Positions 34,701 to 41,437 of a stretch of DNA of 64,000 bases are shown in pieces. A program made the translations under genes and the position numbers. Where the stretch lies: the NCBI RefSeq assembly GCF_014836955.1, contig NZ_JACSPV010000008.1:76783-140782 (forward strand), in the 5' to 3' direction. The notes below the pieces were generated by a model. The model was not told the origin of the DNA and ran no database searches. It saw only the letters and a list, made by a program, of their open reading frames with translations. Numbering within the stretch: the stretch's first letter is position 1; each line of letters begins with the position of its first letter. The DNA comes from Bacillus norwichensis (GTDB lineage: Bacteria > Bacillota > Bacilli > Bacillales > Bacillaceae_C).

Positions 34701-35460
34701 ACATCCGATTGAAAATGGCGTTGTTCAACCAGAAGGTGAAGGAACTATTTATTTAATCGGTGGATCTGCAGGGCCTAAATTTTATCCAGGCAGTGAAGAA
34801 GATTATATTAACGTTATTTATGCAGAAGAAAAACAGGTATTCACTTCTTTACTAGTGGAAGACGAGGAAATAAAAATAGAAGCATATACTAGTGATGATG
34901 AGTTAGTCGACAACTATGTGTTGAAAAAGCGTGATAAAACACAACCAGTCGATAAAACAGCTTTACAATCATTAGTAGATGAAATAAATGATGCACAATT
35001 AAACGCTGAAGAATTTACTGAAACATCTTGGAAGCCGTTTGTTGAAGCATTAGAAGCAGCAAAAGTAGCTTTAGATAATGAAGTATATAGCCAAGAAGAA
35101 ATTGATGAATTAGTCAATCAATTACAGGCGCTATATAAGGGGTTAGAAGTAAAGGAAGACCCAGGTAAACCAGGTGAAAATCCAGAAGACCCAGGTAAAC
35201 CAGGTGAAAATCCAGAGGACCCAGGTAAACCAGGTGAAAATCCAGAGGACCCGGGTAAACCGGGTGAAGACCCAACCAAAAAACCTGATTTAGATAATAC
35301 TAATAAAGGTACAGATGGTAAGAAAGCGACTGAAAGTGATTCGACAGGTAAAAAACTTCCAAATACCGCGACATCTACATTTAACCTGATTATTATTGGA
35401 GCAGTATTCCTATTTGTAGGGGCAGGCATCTATTTGGTTTTCAGAAGAAGAGTTTATTAA
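31723..35460 (+). CDS. cell-wall-anchored purple-acid-phosphatase-like metallophosphoesterase
   Basis: 1245 residues, secreted and sortase-anchored. In order: signal peptide (to ~26), a Glu/Lys/Thr-rich low-complexity stretch (~30-130), a beta-sandwich resembling a carbohydrate-binding module (~135-295), an Ig-like domain (~300-390), a cohesin-like domain (~395-540), a purple-acid-phosphatase N-terminal Fn3-like domain (~690-800), and a metallophosphatase core with GDIVEEG, LGNHDVYGDG, MFHRSP and GHDHAYMRS. Then come a FIVAR-like helical module, Pro/Gly/Glu repeats, and the sorting signal LPNTA with a hydrophobic helix and RRR tail. LPNTA fits a class D sortase. A phosphate-scavenging or surface-attachment role is possible. 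Confidence 0.85.
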   Translation: MKRKSMFYILAFVLLFSQFVPSIAMATELPETTIEQEQVAEQQKEINTDIEQVEQKEEESKQEITDQKTEQKTEQKSDQKTELTETETETEETKVHSEPVNENPTLTDQVKEEEKVKTASEEKNQPLEAPGPNYLLEDFESGLGSWAVSSARANSVNVSISDEVARFGKHSLKIDYDFTNQPGTSGVYANIGEAIEIPGHPKKISMWVYGDGEKHWLRQILYDANGENFNIDYTPSYPNGVTWEGWKYVEAEIPSNWKPPFKLGNEAIRYMATSEEAKGKATIYIDNIRAIYEDVEEDTTNPTISNLSPSDEQLVYSNQPEIAVHVSDDQSGLDFSKTEMTLDGKPVEPTINEEVGTISYTPVKPLAEGLHKVWVNVADKEGNHSFTTWTFTVEAGGPAIDWDVDEDIYAGSQFTANMTVKHVKQFAGMTFNIQYDAKRLTLVDMNPDKEGIQVSIPEKLQSAVSHHKVDPEAGIIEIAFDQMNKIDLKEEETVIGLTYSLGLDASGDFTLNLNDGQYFYADQPAEAVPFFLPAFKGHISQPLKLTLTGLSQATPTTMKVVDKNDQPVSGASISVLGDQKLIKVMKPTSIYKGGSGVAGEPYEPLEVGTLIPVAQTPYDGFDFYRIFMPNGEQRYYHVPMEDVEEVDWGSIFGKTNDQGIIETDQLTLSRIPLKLQAVKGNLVSQVESFTISPHLGKNAPEHITLTWTNDSKTTQHFTWKTDTFTEGSVVEVNPVNVKSEKLIFKGTTTLFGDQTGEMNLHKVEATGLQPGTTYEYRVGDGSGTGWSEYSTFTTEAANNDPFRFMFVADSQAYDKEGFKLTSDLLDLGLNKFPDMKFVVHAGDIVEEGDKLPQWEDFKEATKGVSSKLPLMMLLGNHDVYGDGANIFKNLYSYPQNGPAGKEGFVYSFDYGKARFLMLNSEFGIQDMKEQEEWIREEVRSAGDKWIIAMFHRSPYKSNPKRGEDATQTIFAPLLEELQVDLVLTGHDHAYMRSHPIENGVVQPEGEGTIYLIGGSAGPKFYPGSEEDYINVIYAEEKQVFTSLLVEDEEIKIEAYTSDDELVDNYVLKKRDKTQPVDKTALQSLVDEINDAQLNAEEFTETSWKPFVEALEAAKVALDNEVYSQEEIDELVNQLQALYKGLEVKEDPGKPGENPEDPGKPGENPEDPGKPGENPEDPGKPGEDPTKKPDLDNTNKGTDGKKATESDSTGKKLPNTATSTFNLIIIGAVFLFVGAGIYLVFRRRVY
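35158..35270 (+). repeat. 30-bp tandem repeat encoding the wall-spanning linker
   Basis: About 3.7 units of a 30-base repeat, each encoding DPGKPGENPE, nearly identical in DNA. This is a rigid Pro/Gly wall-spanning spacer. Unit number is likely to vary between strains by slippage. Confidence 0.9.
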
Positions 35461-35474
35461 TCCAAAATACGAAT

Positions 35475-35524
35475 AGGGAGTCATCTCATTCATCGATTTC
35501 TGATGAAGAGATGCTCCTTTTCTT
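35475..35524 (+). terminator. Rho-independent terminator of the wall-protein gene
   Basis: GGGAGTCATCTC pairs with GAGATGCTCC around a loop, followed by TTTTCTT. Confidence 0.75.
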
Positions 35525-35544
35525 ACTATTTAGGCAGCATTGCT

Positions 35545-35829
35545 CCTTACTCCGCATCAAATCATACTTTCGTCTGGCGTAAGGCGATTGAAAAATACAG
35601 TGCTACCCTGGTAGAAAAATCGAACCAGATGTATGAGGAATTGTTGGAAAACGAGATCATTCTGGAAATAGAGCGCGAAAACCCGGATGAACGGACCATC
35701 GGGGAATTGGGCAAAGTGATCGAAAAGCTGGATGAGACCGTAGCGGAATATGATAAACAAATAGAAGCAAGTGAAGATGTGAGCGAACGTAAGCAAATGC
35801 GTTCCATGCGTATGAAAGATGATATTTGA
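35545..35829 (+). pseudogene. probable 3' fragment of an unknown helical-protein gene
   Basis: The open frame running to 35829 encodes a charged helical segment (KAIEKYSATLVEKSNQMYEE onward, ending RMKDDI) that looks like genuine protein. Its only upstream ATG (35503) lies inside the preceding terminator and there is no ribosome-binding site. It is most likely the tail of a gene whose 5' part was lost when the wall-protein gene arrived. Family not recognised. Confidence 0.35.
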
Positions 35830-35883
35830 AGAACGGCCAGCCGTGAACAAATAATGTGCCATGCGGGCATAAAAATACCCAAT

Positions 35884-35935
35884 AAAAAAGTTTTCGACCA
35901 TCTATGAACAATGGTCGAAAACTTTTTTAATTGTT
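35884..35935. terminator. strong bidirectional terminator
   Basis: An 18-bp perfect stem: the arm 35884-35901 (core GTTTTCGACCAT) pairs with 35911-35928 (core ATGGTCGAAAAC), with A and T runs on either side. Confidence 0.9.
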
Positions 35936-36010
35936 GCTTTGGCTAGTTATGCCCCAGCCCCTTTCACTGGGATCGAATTGAATTGTAGCCAACACTCGAG
36001 CTGACATCAA

Positions 36011-36083
36011 TAAGTCGGAATGACAGGACTTGAACCCTGTGGCTTCTTAGTCCTGAACCCAGCGCTCGGCCAAGTTGGACAAC
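36011..36083 (-). pseudogene. tRNA-like remnant
   Basis: On the minus strand a perfect T arm (ACAGG-GTTCAAG-TCCTGT) follows a D-loop-like GGCCGAGCGC and an anticodon-arm-like stem GGGTTC/GAAGCC. The acceptor strands do not pair, so this is a decayed or chimeric tRNA gene. The identity cannot be read. Confidence 0.45.
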
Positions 36084-36088
36084 ATTGA

Positions 36089-36170
36089 TGCCGTGAGTGG
36101 GAGTCGAACCCACACGCTCTTTCGGACACTAGAACCTGAATCTAACGCATCTGCCTTTCCGCACCATGGC
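36089..36170 (-). pseudogene. tRNA-Leu(CAG)-like gene, probably defective
   Basis: The minus strand carries an acceptor stem GCCATGG/TCACGGC with an A-C mismatch, a D arm shortened by about two bases compared with normal tRNA-Leu, an anticodon arm TTAGA-TTCAGGT-TCTAG giving anticodon CAG, a long variable arm, and a perfect T arm (GTGGG-TTCGACT-CCCAC). The CCA end is not encoded. At 82 bases it is shorter than typical tRNA-Leu. Probably a pseudogene or phage-type relic; function is not excluded. Confidence 0.55.
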
Positions 36171-36385
36171 AAGAAATTAACTTTTTTATTAAAACATATT
36201 TTTATAATGGAAATTTTTTTAATGATATTTTGAGTTGTCGTCATTATTATCTATTTTAACTGTATTTCTGTTCAAAAATACTTGGATTTGTTTTTCTGAA
36301 ATATTTTTATTTTTTATTGACCCTATCTGTTGTGCTAAAAATCATGATGTATTCTCTTTTGCACAAAAATATTGGAGGGTGAAGG

Positions 36386-36546
36386 GTGTCTGTTTTAGAC
36401 AAGCAGAAAATTGTATTCAGTGTCCCTCAAAAAAGTTTTTTGAGCATCCTAAAAAGCTATTTACTCATTTCTTTACGGAGTTTTGGGAGCACTTTTCATA
36501 TTATGGAATCAGGGTCATTCCGGTTTTTTACATGTATTATGAAGTT
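36386..36546 (+). pseudogene. dtpT: frameshifted N-terminal stump of a POT-family peptide transporter (DtpT)
   Basis: From GTG 36386, behind GGAGG, the reading starts MSVLDKQKIVFSVPQK. It then needs a frame change near 36433 to continue KFFEHPKKLFTHFFTEFWEH and FSYYGIRVIPVFYMYYEV. This is the characteristic N-terminus and first membrane helix of DtpT-type di-/tripeptide:proton symporters. After about 55 residues the similarity ends where it runs into the histidine kinase gene on the other strand. The rest of the ~490-residue transporter is gone. Confidence 0.75.
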
Positions 36547-37630
36547 TCAAAAGTGGTAAGGTTATCGTGAATTTTGTACCTTGCTGCAATGAACTCTCCA
36601 CTGAAATCGTGCCTTCATGTGCTTCAATCAAACTTTTTACAATCGCCATTCCTAAGCCTGTTCCTTCAGACTTTTGTTCAGTTGTTGTGCCCCGATAATA
36701 GCGATTAAACAGGTTTTGTTGGGTTTCTTCTGACATCCCAATCCCATTATCTTGAATACAAATGTTTAACATATCTTGTTGCTGTTCAATCACAGTTGTA
36801 ATCATAACGGGAGCTTCATTATGGATGACTGCATTCATATAAATATTTTGGAGTGCTCGTTTTAATAAATGTGGATCAAATCCCATGGTTAAATCATGTA
36901 ATTTCGTTTGCAATTCAAAATAATGCTTTTGCGCACGTAAATCATTACTTGCATCGGCGATAACTTGTTGGATAAACGATATAATATTTTGTGTTGTTTT
37001 ATGAATGGGGACAGACTGGGAGTCATCAAAGCGCATAGCCAAATTTAAATCTTGAACAAGCTGTTCCATATGCGTACCCTTATCATCAATCTCTTGAATG
37101 AAATTTAGTTGTTCATCTTTTGACCAATCATAATCAGGATTTAATAATAAGGTGGAATAGCCTTTAATATACGTTAAAGGTGTCTTTAAATCATGTGAAA
37201 TCCCAGCAACCCAGTCACGTTTTGCTTTCTCAAGCTGTGCGCGTTCTCTCTTGGCTTTTTGCAACTGTGTTCGTAGATGCTCAAGTTGACTGATAACATC
37301 CTGATATAAGTGAAAACGCATTTTAAACTTACCTTTGCGATTATAAACTTTATTCCGTGCTATAAGTGGTGAAAAATCTTCATTCCCTAATTGGCCAATC
37401 CATTTCAACACGAGTAATAAGGGGCTGCCAAAATACCAGCCAAACCATATGATCCAAAGGATTGTAACAAAGCCAATGACAACCATTACAACCCATTCAT
37501 AACGTTCGTCACCAAGACCTAGTTTCGGCAAAATTCCTTCCATTGCAAGGGGCACAGTTAAAGCCAAAAGCAATAGCCAAAAGACAAAACCCAATAATAA
37601 ATGCTGAATAAAACGTTGCTGGATTTTCAT
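36515..37630 (-). CDS. two-component sensor histidine kinase
   Basis: 371 residues: two membrane helices close to the N-terminus with almost no extracellular loop, a linker, the phospho-acceptor box ISHDLKTPLT (His about residue 144), and a HATPase domain with DNGIGMS and GTGLGMAIVKSL. The small sensing region is typical of kinases linked to peptide-antibiotic ABC transporters. The family end ITLPLL is followed by ~10 residues (KLHNTCKKPE) read from the inverted dtpT stump, so the natural stop was probably lost at a recombination junction. The gene is coupled to the regulator by a TAATG overlap. Confidence 0.85.
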   Translation of the reverse strand: MKIQQRFIQHLLLGFVFWLLLLALTVPLAMEGILPKLGLGDERYEWVVMVVIGFVTILWIIWFGWYFGSPLLLVLKWIGQLGNEDFSPLIARNKVYNRKGKFKMRFHLYQDVISQLEHLRTQLQKAKRERAQLEKAKRDWVAGISHDLKTPLTYIKGYSTLLLNPDYDWSKDEQLNFIQEIDDKGTHMEQLVQDLNLAMRFDDSQSVPIHKTTQNIISFIQQVIADASNDLRAQKHYFELQTKLHDLTMGFDPHLLKRALQNIYMNAVIHNEAPVMITTVIEQQQDMLNICIQDNGIGMSEETQQNLFNRYYRGTTTEQKSEGTGLGMAIVKSLIEAHEGTISVESSLQQGTKFTITLPLLKLHNTCKKPE

Positions 37631-38349
37631 TAAGAATCACCTGTTGGCGGAATAAATTTATAGCCTATTCCCCGTAAGTTCACGATAATATTTGGCCTTC
37701 TTGTATTATCGCCTAACTTTTTGCGCAGTTTCGCAATATGAATTGTTACGGTTTTTTCTTCACCAAATACATCTTCTCCCCATACACGCTCATAAATTTG
37801 TGAAGTCGTAAATACGCGGTTTGGGTTTTTGCAGAAAAAATGAAGTAATTCTAACTCTTTTGCGGTGGCTTGAACTACTTCCCCATGTACAGTTAATAAA
37901 GCTTCATCCGGTGAAAATGAGAACGCGTTATATATGTAGCTTTTCATTTCAGGTTGTACTGTCTTTTTCTCATACTCACGCTGTCGTCTTAAAATAGCAC
38001 GTATTCTTGCTACAACTTCAAGAGGGTTAAAGGGCTTTGTAATATAATCATCGCCGCCTACACTAAGCCCTGTTAATTTATCAAAATCACTGGAGCGTGC
38101 ACTAATAAATAAAATGGGCGCTGTTGTTTGCTGGCGAATGGTCGAACATAACACAAATCCATCTCCATCCGGCAGCATGACATCCAATAAAATAATATCG
38201 AAGCTCTGTTCCACTAAGGCTTGTAATGCCTCAGCTTTCGTTGTTGTCGTTGTAATATGAGTAAAATGCTCTTTTCGCAATGTGAGCTCGAGTATTTTTA
38301 AAATGCCAGACTCATCATCTACTATTAAAATGTTTGCATCATCTTTCAT
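37630..38349 (-). CDS. OmpR/PhoB-family response regulator
   Basis: 239 residues. The receiver domain has ILIVDDES, the phosphorylated Asp in IILLDVMLPDGDG and the Lys in YITKPF; the C-terminal winged helix ends with TVTIHIAKLRKKLG and RGIGYKF. ATG 38349 follows GAGGGA. The in-frame extension upstream would run into repeat copy B and is not coding. It should bind the direct repeats in front of the divergent ABC transporter operon. Confidence 0.9.
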   Translation of the reverse strand: MKDDANILIVDDESGILKILELTLRKEHFTHITTTTTKAEALQALVEQSFDIILLDVMLPDGDGFVLCSTIRQQTTAPILFISARSSDFDKLTGLSVGGDDYITKPFNPLEVVARIRAILRRQREYEKKTVQPEMKSYIYNAFSFSPDEALLTVHGEVVQATAKELELLHFFCKNPNRVFTTSQIYERVWGEDVFGEEKTVTIHIAKLRKKLGDNTRRPNIIVNLRGIGYKFIPPTGDS

Positions 38350-38371
38350 AAGATTCCCTCTTTTTTGCAAG

Positions 38372-38475
38372 ATAAAGTTAAAGCCTCCGACCGATGCCAC
38401 AAATTTTCAAAGGAATTTGATCAAGCGGCGCTCGATCAAATCTGGCCGCAAATACGCCAAGGTGCATCTAATCAT
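38372..38475 (+). repeat. structured intergenic repeat, copy B (5'-truncated)
   Basis: Only the second half of the element is present, starting at the AAAGTTAAAGCCTCCG joint. The tip stem is TTTGATCAAGC/GCTCGATCAAA, where other copies have TTTATCGAGC/GCTCGATAAA: the two arms have changed together at the base of the stem, so pairing is kept. It lies directly upstream of the response-regulator start, in its presumed leader. Confidence 0.8.
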
Positions 38476-38594
38476 ATTGAACAAAGTGCATAGTTGTCCA
38501 ACTTCAATTCCATTGCTTTCCTAATTCCATTCTAACAAGTTTATTTCTGCCATACCCTGTATTTAAGTAAAAATTACGTACATTTTCCTGCCTG

Positions 38595-38614
38595 TTTACT
38601 TTATTTTTACTTTA
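38595..38614 (+). promoter_or_regulatory. direct-repeat operator for the response regulator
   Basis: Two identical TTTACTTTA words at 38595-38603 and 38606-38614 are spaced 11 bases start to start, one helical turn, as for OmpR-family dimer sites. They lie where the -35 region of the ABC operon should be; a poor -10 (TGTAAT, 38626-38631) follows, as expected for an activated promoter. Confidence 0.6.
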
Positions 38615-38657
38615 ATCTTTTACGATGTAATTAAGCAAATAAACGGGAGGCTTATGT

Positions 38658-39578
38658 ATGGATAATATGATTCAAACAAATCAATTAACAAAACGTTATA
38701 CAGGTAAACCTGTCATTAACCAAGTAAGTATGAATATTAAAGAAGGCGAAATTTATGGCTTTCTCGGTCCAAACGGTGCTGGAAAAACGACGTTGATGAA
38801 AATGATATTGAATTTGGTAAAGCCGACATCAGGGGAAATTTTCATTCAAAATCAACCCATTATGACAAGTTCGTATAAATATTTAAAGGACATCGGCAGC
38901 CTCATTGAATATCCGATTTTTTACGAGGAACTAACCGCACAAGAAAATTTGCAAATGCACTGTGCTTATATGGGGTATAAAGACCAAAACCATATAAAGA
39001 AAGTGTTAGATATTGTAGGCTTACAGCAAATTGAAAAGAAGAAAGTAAAGGAATTTTCCCTTGGTATGCGTCAACGTCTGGCGATTGGGCGCGCCATTGT
39101 TGCTAAACCCAAAATTTTAATTTTAGATGAGCCCATTAATGGATTGGATCCCATCGGCATTAAAGAAGTGAGAGAGCTGCTTGTCATGCTAAAACAGCAA
39201 TATGGAATGACCATTTTAATTTCGAGCCATATCGTCTCAGAAATCGAATCCATTGCAGATACGATTGGCGTATTAAATGAGGGAGAACTAATTGAGGAAA
39301 TTTCGATGCATTCGCTGCGTGATAAACAGCAATCCATGATAGAAATGGTGGTTAGTGAAGCGAAAAAAGCGAAACAGTTGTTAGAGGAAAAATTCAACGC
39401 TAAAGTGCAGATCACGAATACTAGAACCCTGAATATTCAACAAATACACGAAAAGCCATCAACATTAACTAAGCATTTAATCATGCATGGTATAGATGTA
39501 GATGAGGTCGAAACTGTACACCAATCGTTAGAAGAATACTTTGTCAATCGTATTAATGGGAGGAAACAACATGCTTAA
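38658..39578 (+). CDS. ABC transporter ATPase (BcrA/lantibiotic-immunity type)
   Basis: 306 residues. Walker A GPNGAGKTT, signature FSLGMRQRL, Walker B ILILDEPINGLDP, then a ~90-residue C-terminal extension typical of BcrA/drug-resistance ATPases. It works with the permease encoded next (8-base overlap). With the divergent two-component system this is the usual arrangement of a peptide-antibiotic sensing and efflux module. Confidence 0.85.
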   Translation: MDNMIQTNQLTKRYTGKPVINQVSMNIKEGEIYGFLGPNGAGKTTLMKMILNLVKPTSGEIFIQNQPIMTSSYKYLKDIGSLIEYPIFYEELTAQENLQMHCAYMGYKDQNHIKKVLDIVGLQQIEKKKVKEFSLGMRQRLAIGRAIVAKPKILILDEPINGLDPIGIKEVRELLVMLKQQYGMTILISSHIVSEIESIADTIGVLNEGELIEEISMHSLRDKQQSMIEMVVSEAKKAKQLLEEKFNAKVQITNTRTLNIQQIHEKPSTLTKHLIMHGIDVDEVETVHQSLEEYFVNRINGRKQHA

Positions 39579-40275
39579 ATTAATAAAATTAGAATGGCGC
39601 AAGCATCAAATGGGACGTTATATTACAAGCTTTTTCTCCTGTGTTATTGGCATCTATGGCTTTATGGCACTCATTTCATTAACTTCAAAAAATGATGTAG
39701 ACGCAGCTATGGAGTCCTTTCAGGAATTTATGTCAGTAGTTAATATTTTATCGAATATTACATTTATTATTTTGGGCAGTGTTATTTTATCTCGCTTGAT
39801 CATTTCAGAGTTTCGTACGAAAACGATGCAAGTATTGTTTACCTACCCTATAAAGCGTAAAAAACTTTTATTTGCTAAGTTAACGCTTGCTTACTTATTT
39901 ACTGCAGGTAGTTTATTTGCCGGGGTTTGGCTTATGCAAATAATCACGTACTTTTTACAACCTTCACTCGGGTTCTTTGAAGGCACAGTATCCATGCAAG
40001 ATTTAGTTGCGACATTTCCAAAAACATTGACTAATGCGTTAACGATGAGCGCAATTGCTTTAATTCCGTTATTTTTCGGTATGCGTAAAAAATCGACCGC
40101 GGCCACAATTACATCTGCCGTCATTATTGGCTTTTTGATTAACTCAACCGTTTCTGATGGCGGTGCAACATTTAGCTTAGCCAATGTTGTATTTATTCCA
40201 CTCCTATTAGCATTGCTTGGCATTGGTATTGCCTATTTATCATTCCGCAACATTGATGTAAAGGATGTGGCTTAA
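39571..40275 (+). CDS. ABC-2 family transporter permease
   Basis: 234 residues with six predicted membrane helices, beginning KLIKLEWRKHQMGRYI, of the BcrB/lantibiotic-immunity permease type. ATG 39571 follows GGGAGG by 8 bases and overlaps the ATPase gene; the frame open from 39541 lies within the ATPase gene. Substrate presumably a membrane-active peptide. Confidence 0.85.
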   Translation: MLKLIKLEWRKHQMGRYITSFFSCVIGIYGFMALISLTSKNDVDAAMESFQEFMSVVNILSNITFIILGSVILSRLIISEFRTKTMQVLFTYPIKRKKLLFAKLTLAYLFTAGSLFAGVWLMQIITYFLQPSLGFFEGTVSMQDLVATFPKTLTNALTMSAIALIPLFFGMRKKSTAATITSAVIIGFLINSTVSDGGATFSLANVVFIPLLLALLGIGIAYLSFRNIDVKDVA

Positions 40276-41103
40276 ATGATCCGCAAAATGTTATTTGTAC
40301 TATTGCTTGGAATAATCACTGTAACCATTATTCTTTTTATGAAACAACCGGCGAAGACAATAACAATTGGTGAATACGAAGCGGTGCCCTATATCGATGT
40401 GACACTTGATGAGTTAAATATCGCTATTTCCAACTCACCTGATGATAAAATACATGTTCAAATGAAAGGGCATAAAGTAAGTGAAAATATGCTGCTCCTT
40501 AATGAAGAGAACAATCGATTCTTCATGAAGGAGCAGCAGCGCAAGAAAAAATGGAAAGAAAACATCCGTTTTCGACCAATGCCAACTATTATTATGCAAT
40601 TACCCAAATCTGAAAATAAATCATTAATACTTAAAGGTGTAGATGGTGATTTCACAATCGAAGATTTAGCGTTGGACACGGTGCAAGTGGAAACGTCGGC
40701 AGGCATGGTTTATTTAAAAAAAATGTCCATTTCAAATGCTGAACTTCATACAAATGATGGAAATATGACAGTCGCCCAAAGCGCCCTAGACAGCTTAAGG
40801 ATTGTTTCAAGTGCAGGTGATGTTGCTATAAAAGAAAGCACAGGATCAGTGCACATGATACAAACGGTTGATGGACAAATCAAAATGACAGGAACAACAG
40901 AACAGCCAAGTCTACATGTAAAAAGCGTTTCTGGTGATATCGGCATTCAATATAAAAAAGTACCAGCTTCACTTCAATTAACGACCACGGGGCCAGATAT
41001 TGAAATTACTTTGCCAAAATATGATAAGAAAACCCGCATGATTGGTAATGGTGCAAATGTGCTTTCAGCCGAAACGAAAGATGGTGTTATTAGGATTAAA
41101 TAG
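40276..41103 (+). CDS. DUF4097-type beta-strand protein, membrane-anchored
   Basis: 275 residues starting on the base after the permease stop. One N-terminal membrane helix (MLFVLLLGIITVTIILFM) is followed by repeated short beta strands with the rhythm of the DUF4097 beta-solenoid (VETSAGMVYLKKMSISNAEL, VVSSAGDVAIKEST and so on). Such proteins often accompany antibiotic-responsive ABC/two-component modules. They may be an accessory or stress-sensing factor; the mechanism is unknown. Confidence 0.7.
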   Translation: MIRKMLFVLLLGIITVTIILFMKQPAKTITIGEYEAVPYIDVTLDELNIAISNSPDDKIHVQMKGHKVSENMLLLNEENNRFFMKEQQRKKKWKENIRFRPMPTIIMQLPKSENKSLILKGVDGDFTIEDLALDTVQVETSAGMVYLKKMSISNAELHTNDGNMTVAQSALDSLRIVSSAGDVAIKESTGSVHMIQTVDGQIKMTGTTEQPSLHVKSVSGDIGIQYKKVPASLQLTTTGPDIEITLPKYDKKTRMIGNGANVLSAETKDGVIRIK

Positions 41104-41144
41104 AAAAATAGAGTGACAACTCTATGAGAGTATTTGGATATCGA

Positions 41145-41185
41145 GGGAGCAATAAACTTTTGAGATCAATAGATTGCTCCCTTTC
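41145..41185 (+). terminator. Rho-independent terminator of the ABC operon
   Basis: GGGAGCAAT (41145-41153) pairs perfectly with ATTGCTCCC (41173-41181), then TTT. Confidence 0.8.
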
Positions 41186-41275
41186 AGCTATTTGGGATTG
41201 GCGGTGGCCTTATTTCCGTAATTTAGGATAATAGCATATAATTGATTCTTTCTTTTTTTAATAATCAAAAAATAC

Positions 41276-41341
41276 TTGCGTTTTTTAAAACATTGGGATA
41301 ATATAATTTTTAACCGTAACATACTGAACGGTAGGTATGTT
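41276..41341 (+). promoter_or_regulatory. promoter with TetR-type operator, site 1
   Basis: TTGCGT (41276-41281), 16-base spacer, GATAAT (41298-41303). Just downstream, AACATAC (41318-41324) and GTATGTT (41335-41341) form a perfect inverted repeat around 10 bases. It lies at or just after the expected transcription start, so bound repressor would block the promoter. It shares its core with sites 2 and 3. Confidence 0.7.
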
Positions 41342-41397
41342 ATGGAGAACTCAGTTTATTAACCGCTGAATAGCATGATTTCATTTATTTATCTTCA

Positions 41398-41419
41398 ACA
41401 TACTGACTATTTAGTATTC
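41398..41419 (+). promoter_or_regulatory. TetR-type operator, site 2
   Basis: ACATACTGACTATTTAGTATTC, arms ATACT/AGTAT. It shares ACATACTGA with sites 1 and 3 and lies about 20 bases before the acyl-CoA dehydrogenase start, in its leader. Confidence 0.55.
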
Positions 41420-41437
41420 TCGAAGGGAAGGATATAT

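Noticed and set aside
35118-35429. 103-codon minus-strand frame
   Set aside because: It arises from the DPGKPGENPE-encoding tandem repeat read backwards.
35557-35911. Minus-strand open frames of 84-114 codons
   Set aside because: They overlap each other and a terminator hairpin, lack ribosome-binding sites, and mirror the charged plus-strand frame.
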